Assembly (NCBI GenBank): GCA_032718565.1
Contig: JAVGVS010000045.1
Span: forward strand, 1,140,668 to 1,204,667
Source of the DNA: Distichodus sexfasciatus
Taxonomy: Eukaryota; Chordata; Actinopteri; Characiformes; Distichodontidae
Reading direction: 5' to 3'
DNA length: 64,000 nt
The notes beneath the pieces were generated by a model, which saw nothing but the letters and a program-made list of their open reading frames with translations, was not told the origin of the DNA and did no database searches. Each line of letters opens with the position of its first letter. The first letter of the stretch is position 1. A program made the translations under genes and the position numbers. Positions 55,497 to 64,000 of this stretch are shown here, in pieces.

Positions 55497-56257
55497 AGTG
55501 AAGGACAATGATTTAAGACGGAGCCTTTTTATTAGATTTACTATCAGTGGAGGACATCTATTACTCACACAATGCGTCGGTGTATATTCCCTGCAAATGA
55601 CAGTGTTGTATGACAGTGTGTTTATATGCAGCAATGAAAATGTTTTTGTGTGTGAGAGAAAATGAGATCTGAAAACTTTAATTGATTTCTTTTGATTAAC
55701 ATTACGTCCAGGTACCTTTTTTTCACCTGCATGTTTAATTTTTTATCCACGTGAGCACTCCAGTGGCAGTGTTTTTAATAAAGATTTAAACCTTATTACG
55801 AAAAATGTATTTTTTTTTTCCAAATAAATACATGAATAAATGTCTAATGTAAAATGCAGAGCACATATCAAGAGTAGAATCTTCATGTCTCTGCATTACT
55901 TAATTATATGCAATTTGAACTCATCAAACTTAAAATGTTTATTTCTAGGGAAGTGCCTTTTACGGAAGTAATTGTTCTTACTTCTGATAACAGTTGAAAG
56001 AACTTCATATGCCTGCATTAAATAACCTTTCTCAACCAGGCATGACTGTATCTATACCTTTAACTCTTTCTTTAACATGCATAGTGTTCTTCTAAGTGGG
56101 CATCTGTGAACACTGTGTCTGTGTTCTTTGTGATTGTCTGTGTTAGTTCTCAGTCATCCAGGACATGCTAAAAGTCCAGCGGTTTAATTCAAACTCTCTT
56201 GCACTTCTGAATCTATCAGTGGCTACTGCATTTAAGTGAATTTAAAATGTGAGTCAG

Positions 56258-56432
56258 TGATTATTGCGAACGCACCACAACCCGGTATCAGAGTCGGTGT
56301 TTGACCTATCATTGAACAGCGTGGCAGCTTTAAGAAGGACGGTACTTGCTTATGAGTACCTCTTTGTCAGTCCAGGACTTGAACCAGTAACTTTTGATCA
56401 ACTCATTAACCATTACGCTACCAACTACCCCT
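56258..56432 (-). repeat. SINE family A, antisense copy
   Basis: Antisense tail TGAGTCAGTGATTATTGCGA, middle ACTTGCTTATGAGTACCTC, antisense B box GGACTTGAACC and head CTACCAACTACCCC. Confidence 0.75.
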
Positions 56433-56576
56433 AAAAGGTTTGTGTGCACGAAGAATTGGGATATAGTAGTTTAAGTAGTTAATTTTCCACAGAAAAATTC
56501 AATGCAATGACTAAAACTGCAAACAGTCAGCATTTTAAATTTGGGGCATTATCAATTATAATTATAGATTTTTTTG

Positions 56577-56815
56577 TAGTTGGTAGTATAGTTAGAGCTT
56601 GTTTTATGATCGGAGGGTTGCTGTTCAAATCCTGGACCGTAGGTACCACTGAGATACTATGAGCTAGGGTAATCGGCCCTCACACTGCTCCCAGGCGCTG
56701 CCAAGACTGCTGGCTACTGCTCCTTCACAGATGGATAAAATACAGAGCTCACATTTGGTTGTGGTGCACGGCGTGCTGTGCTGTGTTCACACTAACAAAT
56801 AATCACTCCCTCAAA
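56577..56815 (+). repeat. SINE family A, sense copy
   Basis: Head GTAGTTGGTAGTATAGTTAG, B box TGTTCAAATCC, full body and AACAAATAATCACTCCC tail. Forms an inverted pair with the copy at 56258. Confidence 0.8.
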
Positions 56816-56865
56816 ATAAAGTTAAAGCCATATGTATATCCAACTATTTATCATAAATCTCAGCT

Positions 56866-56937
56866 AGGGGGCACCCGGATTTGAACCGGGGACCTCTTGA
56901 TCTGCAGTCAAATGCTCTACCACTGAGCTATACTCTT
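56866..56937 (-). pseudogene. tRNA-Cys (GCA) copy with lost 5' acceptor strand
   Basis: Everything from TATAGCTCAGTGGTAGAGCA to TGCCCCCT is intact, anticodon GCA included, but the first five bases read AAAGA instead of GGGGG, so the acceptor stem cannot form. Confidence 0.8.
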
Positions 56938-57152
56938 TTACACCCGTGTGGGGTCTGGATTGTTGTGGTTAGATATCTGAAAGTTTAACTTTAGCTCATT
57001 TAATCTTGTTAGATTGGTTATATTACTACTAATTATATGTAATAGATATTCATATTTGGAGTTAAAACCCAGACCAAACTGAATAACTCCACAAATAAAA
57101 ATTCGGCTTTAACAGAATAAGACAGTTTGCACTCCCTACCTTTTAAAATATA

Positions 57153-57163
57153 TATATATTTAA

Positions 57164-57253
<90 letters not shown>

Positions 57254-57285
57254 TTACTTATTTATTTATTTATTTATTTAAATGG
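57153..57285. repeat. (TA)n then (TTTA)n tract
   Basis: A long TA run to 57250 followed by several TTTA units. Confidence 0.9.
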
Positions 57286-57440
57286 GTCTAAATCACATGT
57301 ATTAAATGCATTTTATAAAACTGACGTTTCACACTATAAAGGTGTTACAAAACATATTAAAATATAACGTGCGTTTTAGACGAGCGACCAAAGGTGAGCT
57401 GTCCGATGTTCAATGACCAAATGCGAGCTTACTGGACCGT

Positions 57441-57511
57441 AAGGGTATAGCTCATAGTAGAGCATTTGACTGCAGATCAAGAGGTCCCCGGTTCAAATCC
57501 GGGTGCCCCCT
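57441..57511 (+). pseudogene. tRNA-Cys (GCA) copy with altered D loop and 5' end
   Basis: 71 bases. The 5' strand reads AAGGGTA (two mismatches) and the D loop lost one G (CATAGTAG for CAGTGGTAG). Anticodon loop CTGCAGA and T arm CCCGG TTCAAAT CCGGG are perfect. It could be weakly functional, but decay is more likely. Confidence 0.65.
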
Positions 57512-58009
57512 TATGGGAGAGAAATTTTAATTTCAATATCTACGGTGTAGACTGACGTTTTCAAACAGTGCGCGAAATGTTAAAAATAATAAAGATTATG
57601 AAAAATGCTTTTTCTTTCCTAGAGCACTTCTCATCCAAATCTTCGCGAAGAACATCACGCAAAACTGCAGTGACGCCGCGTTGCCACGTAGACGAAGGAA
57701 CAAGGCCGTGATAAGTAGAATTACAGTGACACCGTGAGGTAGTTATCAGATTTTTTGACATACACCGCTGACCAAAAAAACAGGTAAACACAATTCCTCT
57801 AATTTCGACTTAAATTATCTCTCAAAAATAAGAAGCGACAAAACCAAGGGAGGAAGTTTAGCGTATACAATGATACCCCTAATTCGAAGACTCATTTAGA
57901 CGTGCTTCATACTTAAATTTTAGTAGTTCTGAATTTAGCAATATTTACAAGTGACTCGCTTATTACTCCAAATCCACGTTGAATTGCATCTTTTCCGGGA
58001 ACGCTGCTG

Positions 58010-58240
58010 AACACAAGTGACTGCGAGTTTCTCAATATTTGAGATAACGAGTTTTGGAATCTCGACATATTAAGTCGAAATTTTGAGATATTATGTCACA
58101 CAGAGATACTAAGTCGTTATTTTGAGATACCAAGTCATTGTTTAGAGATAACTAAGTCGAAACGTCAAAATATTAAGTCATTATTTTGAGTTATTAAGTC
58201 GTTATTTTTGAGACAGTCATTATTTCGAGAACGTTTCTCG
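58010..58240. repeat. degenerate tandem repeat, unit about 20-22 bases (AAGTCGTTATTTTGAGAT)
   Basis: About nine imperfect units of AAGTC-N-TTATTTTGAGATA-type, including TTAAGTCGAAATTTTGAGAT and TTAAGTCATTATTTTGAG. Confidence 0.75.
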
Positions 58241-58249
58241 TCTTTTGGG

Positions 58250-59330
58250 GTAACAAAGTCTAAATAGTCTAAATAACTAACTAAATTTGGACTTAAATTA
58301 TAAATATTTGATTTACCACGCTGGCGGAAAAGGCTAAGCTGATAGCACGTGAGAAACCGCTTCCTGCTGTTTTTTGTCTGCAGGCTAATGCTGAATGAGG
58401 TGGGTAGGGAGAGGAGCCCAAAATTTTACTCAAGTAGTTATATTGTTACTTTAGAATCAGTATTATCAAGTGGTGCTAAAAAGAATATCATTATTTTTTA
58501 TTCTTGCTAAGAGTAAAAAGTACTTGGTGAAAAACTATCTAAGCAATTGAGTAACTTCTAAGTAACTTAAAGATTTATTGGTTAATCATACAATCGAATA
58601 TGCAAAAATATAAAATAACATTGTACAATGTGTCTGGATACACACAAACAATATTACATAAACAAATCAAAAAATAATAATATTTTAAAGTAACGAATTA
58701 GGCTAATTCAGACACACAGTAATAATAATCTGTAATAACTTTTAGTCTAAACAAAAGGCCCAGCAGAGATTACGAGAGATTACACAGCAAACAAGAACAA
58801 GGCAGTCTGTGCATAAAGAGGTCCCTGAACTGTCCTTACGCTCTGTGTGTGTGTGCGTTTGTCTGCGCGTGTTGTGTGTGGTCATGTGACTGCCTAGCTC
58901 CGCCTGATTGATGAAAGAGTCATATAATAGAGCATTTGGAAGGAATGTTGCTCAATGTAACGGAGTAAAAGTAGCGTTATTTCTTCACAAATATACTCGA
59001 TAAAAGTAAAAGTATGTTGCAAACTACTTTATATATAGTTCATCTAAAAAAAGTTATCGAGAATGTACCAGAGGTTGCAGCATTGCTACACCAGGGTTAA
59101 CATTTCCAAAACCCTACGTAAGATTGTGGGTGTGTCTGTGGCCGATGTCGGGATCAATGAGTGGGGGGAGGGGTGAGTGAAAAAATTACAACACAGAAGA
59201 ATGTCAGATTTGGCGTGAGATTTCTTTCTTGAGCGTGAGAGCGTGAAATTGAGGCTGAATGCGTGACTGTCACGTGAGAGTTGGCAACCCTGCACCTCTG
59301 AATATAGCAGTAGTGGAAAGAGTACTCAAA
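58250..59330. other. non-genic region
   Basis: AT-rich with a short GT run (58842-58855). No exon or clear repeat family recognised. Confidence 0.4.
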
Positions 59331-59332
59331 GT

Positions 59333-59548
59333 GAGTAATTATTTGTCACTGTGAACACAGCACAGCACACGTCACAACAAAGTGTGACCTCTGCATTGAC
59401 CCATCCATGAAGGAGCAGGGCACCAACATAGAAAGCATCCGAGCAATGCTTGTACCTGCATCTGCCTAAGAGTACCTCAGTGGTACTCGACCACATTGCT
59501 TCAACCGCTAATTCGTCAACACCCTAACTGTTACGCCACCAACTGCTT
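59333..59548 (-). repeat. SINE family A, antisense copy
   Basis: Antisense tail TTATTTGTCACTGTGAACAC, middle GAGTACCTCAGTGGTACTC and antisense head CGCCACCAACTGCT. Confidence 0.8.
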
Positions 59549-59754
59549 CTGAATGTTTGCACTTAAGTCAAACTAAAATCTGCTGGCACTGACATACAGT
59601 AGGATTCTAGTATTATTACTATTGCCATTTTTAGGCATTATAATTGAAACTATCATATATTGATTTATAGGAAATAAACTAGTGTAGTGCAAATTGAGGG
59701 CGTGAACAGAATGCAGCTGTACTTTTTTTTAAATTGAAGACTCTCATCCGAAAG

Positions 59755-60420
59755 GCTTCTTCAATTTAAGAAAAATCTGAACCGGAGTTCCAGGTATTTA
59801 TCCTCTAGGGGGTTGGTCACCTTGAAAGCTGTCGCTGATACGCCTTGTCGTCCACTGGGTCATTAAGGTCACCCTGGGCAAGGTGTGGATCAAGGTGTGA
59901 TTCTTTGGTTTCACCTGTGCCAAGGATGTGGTTGTCCCTCATGGTGGCTGATTATTGATGTGGTAAGCCCTCACCTGTTCAGAGACGGTCATTCCAGTTG
60001 GACGTAGATGGCCTCCCCATTCTTCAAATCACCCATCTTGTCTGTTCAAAGTGTGAACAGTGTGTGCCTTCTCTTTTAAGCGAAGATGTTCAGTTTTGTC
60101 CTGATGAGCTGCTGTCCTGTGTTGTGCCATGCTTCTGTGCAGTGGTTGATTGGTTTCTCCTATGTACAACTCCCAGCATTCCTTCGCTGCATTGTACGGC
60201 ATATACCACATTGCCTTGCTTGTGCTCAAGTGTTTTGTCTTTGGGATGAACTAGTCTCTGTGTGAGAGTGTTGCTGGGTCTAAAGTGGACTGAGATGTTA
60301 TGCTTGGAAAAAAAATCGTCTAAGACAACCCTGACACATATGGGACCACAATGTTTGGAGCCTGAGATTGATTTTTTCTGTGTCTTTGCTGCCTTGATAA
60401 AGACCTGTGTTTTTTAAAAA
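59755..60420 (-). mobile_element. Penelope-like retroelement relic, GIY-YIG endonuclease end
   Basis: The - strand ORF 60029-60229 reads AKECWELYIGETNQPLHRSM then AQHRTAAHQDKTEHLRLKEK. That is the GIY-YIG-type signature (LYIGET) and the following helix seen at the C-terminus of Penelope-like reverse transcriptases. Downstream on the - strand are the typical short end motifs CTTAAATTGAAGAAGCC and GGATGAGAG. The reverse transcriptase part is absent and the frame breaks soon after LNRQDG. Confidence 0.7.
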
Positions 60421-60429
60421 GGAATCCAG

Positions 60430-61890
60430 TTGCCTTCTTTATTCAAGCCTTCCCTCATGCCTGTCTCTGAACAACCGAGAACTCACACAGACATGAAGGT
60501 GCGGCAACTTTTTCTGAAGGCTTTTAAGCACATCTATGCATTAGGTGGCTTTTTGGTTATTGGGCCTTATTCATGTATTTGGGCGAAAGAGTTTCAAGCA
60601 AAGATTCAGACATTTCATTTTCAGTTGATATTTGTTCTAGGCAATAACAGAATTCCATAACTGCTGGTAGGAACTATTACGTTAATATTATTGTGTATAC
60701 ATATTTTGCACAAATGAATTAATGGGTTTTCTTCAATTCTGCAGTTGTGTATTGTAATACGTTTTAAATATCATAACACATTTAAGAATAAACTAAGAAA
60801 TACTAGTAAAGTGGCCCATTTTTTCTCTTAGTATATAAGAGATCTCAAGCACGCGTTTACCAAGATCTGATTTATTTCATTTCAAAACAATCTCAGCAAA
60901 TAGTATGTTTTTAAGAAGCTATGAGTTTATTTGGAGTTTTTGGAAAATCTACACCATAGGTTTCTTGTTGAATATACAAAACGAACACTAAAGGGTTTCT
61001 GCGTTTTATCTTTACATACAAGGCAATATGTGTAGTTCCTCTTTCCAGCTTTTACTCACAACAGTTCAGTGCAGCAATGACAAGCAAGTGTCACAGACTC
61101 AAGATTACCATCCCTGAACTCAATTTTCCAAACAATTATTTGTTCCTTTCATCCTTTCATGTATGAATTTTGATTTAGGGATTAAAATTTTCCTGATTTA
61201 AATAAATATATTTTGATTTTTAAAGTATCTGTCTACTCAATTGGACATAAATGACAGAACAGTTTTGTACCTTTGGCTGACCTTTTATCCAGACATCACA
61301 CAACTCACTTTAGACCAAAATGCAGAGTTGGTGCAAAATTGTGTAGTGTAAATTACCCTTTATGATATGCCAATCACATATTTTGCATTTTTAGTGTTTG
61401 GAACATGTGATCAGCATATGATAAAGGGTAAAACTCAAACATCTCACCACAGATAATCTTCATTATTTTAAACCTCAAAGTTGCTTGAGAGAACCACAGT
61501 ATATATTATGCTACAATATATATTAAGTTATAACACCAATTCTTGCACAATGTATATATGAGAAGGGTGTAAATCTGCACTGTAGTTCCTCTATGAAATA
61601 TGTCTGTTGTAGCCCAAAGAACGTGATCATATAAAAATGACCACAAATTTTTGAATGTTGGGAGAACTGAAATCAGCAACAGGGAACTATATTGCTTCAA
61701 CTAATTCTCTCCAAAGTGCAGTCAAAGATTTTGTTGTGGCAATGTGTTCTTCAGTCACAAGGCTCATGACTACTATATGATCTCAGTATGAGTGAGAACC
61801 AGCAGCAGGCCGACAGCACTGAAATGGAACTGTCTCACACACACACACACACACACACTCACTCCTCATAAGGACCATCCAATCATATCT
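60430..61890. other. non-genic region
   Basis: AT-rich, no exon recognised. An (AC)n tract lies at 61836-61858. Confidence 0.4.
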
Positions 61891-61895
61891 CTATA

Positions 61896-62105
61896 GAAGC
61901 AGTTAGGAGTGGTAACTTGATTGAGGGTCAGTTGCTCAAGTCCTGACTGGTAACGGTAATTTCAAGGCTTCTCATGAGCATTTCTAGGTATTCTCATCAT
62001 AGAGCTGCCCACTGCTCGTTCACGGATGGGTCAAATGCAGAGATCACATTTGGTTGTGGTGCACTTTGTGCTGTATTATGTTCACAATGACGAATAATCA
62101 CTACT
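61896..62105 (+). repeat. SINE family A, sense copy
   Basis: Worn head GAAGCAGTTAGGAGTGGTAA, then AGAGCTGCCCACTGCTCG, CACATTTGGTTGTGGTGC and ATGACGAATAATCACTA. Confidence 0.75.
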
Positions 62106-63344
62106 AAACATTCAAATAATACCACCCGCAATTCCAATTCACAATAAGTTTCATTAATAGTAACAGAAACCAAACGCAAATATTTCTGTAATCCTTTTCA
62201 GAACCACAGACAAAGCAATAGTGCTAGTCCATATAACTAGGCACTGTGTATATGTTTTTTCCTGATATTTTTATTTATATTTATACAGCTTAGATTTTTT
62301 TTTTATTGTTCCTATTGTTTGTATTGTTCTTATATTGTTATTTTGTTGATCCTTTGGATCCTGTTAAACTGTCCTTTACTACTGCTATATTTCTCAGTGA
62401 ATTTCCTATCAGGGATTAATAAAGTCAATCTAATCTAATCTATTAATCATTATAATGGTCAATTTAAAGTTACACACATTTATATTTAGTGACACCAACA
62501 TACACACACACACCTCACAAATGTAACCTCAAGTCTTTCTTCATGTGCCTAGTTTGCCAATGCTCTAAGCCAAATTATCATCCAGCCTCAAATTGCAATC
62601 ACTATTCAAAATTGACACGAAGGGACTGGATGTGGCCGAGTAAGAGAAAACTCAGCTCTTTACTCAGAGGAGTTTTGAGCCTGGTTGTGTGATACCTATA
62701 GTGCTACAGTTATCACATTACTCCAGTAAGAATGTGAGGAAGATGCACATAAAATGTTAAAAATGTATAAAATTTAAAGTTCAGTGTTTAAACTGAAGTG
62801 TATTAATACAGTGTTTTTCTCTTTTTTAAGAGACAAAGAGATTACTTCCTCCCAGGCTAGGCTTGAAGTCATGAGACTTGGCACATGACTCTCTACACAC
62901 TTCCTGTCAGACTGGTATGAGCAATAATAAGTAATTGTTCCTTTAATATTTATGTTTCTTTAACACCTTAATCACACCTAGGTAAACATAAACCTTTAAT
63001 TGCATATTTACTTGAGAAAAGGAATAAACCAGGATATGTATACACACTGTATATATGTACTGTATTCATATATATAAATAGATATGTTTGTGTTTTTTTG
63101 TTATATTTATGCATTTTATGAATGAATGAGATCCACATACATAATTCTACATAAGTAGTGAAATGTAGACTGAACCATCCTAAGACTCAGAGAAAATGAG
63201 AACAATGATTAAGTGAAGAAATCTTACAATAAACTGAAAAGCCAAGAGTAAATATAGGTCCATGAAAACGTTTCAAAAGACTTGCGGTATAGCAGGGTGA
63301 AGTGAAAGTGCTAGTAGTGATCTGTCCAAATCATGGATGTCAGT
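62106..63344. other. non-genic region
   Basis: AT-rich. It includes a TTAATAAAGTCAATCTAATC segment near 62416 that looks like a retroelement end. No gene recognised. Confidence 0.4.
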
Positions 63345-63428
63345 GACGAGTAGATGACTGTCCAGGACGGAACCAGCAACCGTCTGATGATGGGGTCAGC
63401 TCCATAACCGTTATACTACCAACTGCCC
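63345..63428 (-). repeat. SINE family A, antisense head fragment
   Basis: Antisense from GACTGTCCAGGACGGAACC to GTTATACTACCAACTGCCC; the rest is missing. Confidence 0.65.
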
Positions 63429-63689
63429 TATAGTGCATAAATAGATGCAATGCTTTTATTCAGACAACTTAAGATGTCATTTTAACCTCAAGTTACTCTG
63501 TAATTAGTAAATGTAAGTCATCGAGGAAAAGATTTTTACAGATATTTTACATTCTACTGATCATTTTTGAGAATGACATGATCCATCTTAAACCATGCAC
63601 TGTTCCTGTATTTAACTAACATCAAATGTTGACATTTAGATTTACTTCCATATGACAGCATTTTATTATCTCTACAAAAACTATAATTA

Positions 63690-63850
63690 GGGTAGGTGGT
63701 AGTGTGATAGTTAGGGAGTTGGGCCCGGGATTGGAAGGTCACCTGTTCAAGTCTTGGACCGGTAAAAGTACCACTGAGGTACTTATGAGCAAAGTACCGT
63801 CCTCAGAGACTCTTCCACGGATGGGTCAAATGCATAGGTCACATTTCCTC
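63690..63850 (+). repeat. SINE family A, sense copy
   Basis: Head GTAGGTGGTAGTGTGATAGT, B box TGTTCAAGTCTTGG, body ACCACTGAGGTACTTATGAG, then CACATTTCC where the tail is cut. Confidence 0.75.
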
Positions 63851-64000
63851 ATTTCGTTATATATACAGTAAATATGAAATCTTATGTGTCAGAGAGACCG
63901 AGAGAAAAAGAGGAGACAGAATATCTGTCTATATCATCTAAATACCAAATACCAAGCATATTAATATCCTATGACTATAATCTGTAACATCTATAATCTA

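Noticed and set aside
1..64000. CRISPR arrays, operons or prophage-like systems
   Set aside because: No regularly spaced direct repeats with unique spacers, no dense bacterial-type genes; the window is plainly vertebrate.

Overview
This is vertebrate genomic DNA, almost certainly from a teleost fish. Genes are split by long introns with GT-AG borders. The non-coding DNA is full of (GT)n and (TA)n microsatellites, tRNA-derived SINEs, Tc1- and hAT-like fragments and a Penelope-like relic, which is a typical fish mix. I saw no bacterial, viral or CRISPR features.

Three protein-coding loci lie on the + strand. Positions 1629-6312 hold the 3' part of cacnb1 (voltage-gated calcium channel beta-1 subunit), with two alternative C-termini. 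Positions 12016-18614 hold arl5c (an ARF-like small GTPase) in six exons. Positions 28939-46790 hold lasp1 (LIM, nebulin-repeat and SH3 actin-binding protein) in seven exons. From memory of the human map, CACNB1, ARL5C and LASP1 also lie near each other on chromosome 17, so this looks like conserved synteny; lasp1 points the other way relative to the first two, and no PLXDC1 or FBXO47 exon was recognised.

The cacnb1 exons are clean. arl5c has five clean exons, but its exon 3 (switch I and switch II) carries several small indels and an in-frame stop. lasp1 has four clean exons (1, 2, 3 and 5), but exons 4, 6 and 7 (nebulin repeat, linker, SH3) carry indels and stops. As written, neither arl5c nor lasp1 can encode a full-length protein. 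The damage is unusually patchy, so sequence-assembly error has to be weighed against recent or exon-specific loss.

Between arl5c and lasp1 (20.6-27.8 kb) is a cluster of tRNA-Ser(GCU) and tRNA-Cys(GCA) genes on both strands, mixed with many decayed copies; two copies have altered anticodons (GUA and AAU). Two more Cys-type copies lie at 56.9 and 57.4 kb. Parts of the cluster are visibly duplicated.

From about 46.8 kb to the end I find no convincing gene: the DNA holds SINEs, a Tc1 transposase fragment, a Penelope-like GIY-YIG fragment, tandem repeats and one unassigned exon-like ORF with a downstream polyadenylation signal at 55.3-55.8 kb. Coordinates of decayed repeats are approximate. Family names rest on recognition by eye, not on a database search.
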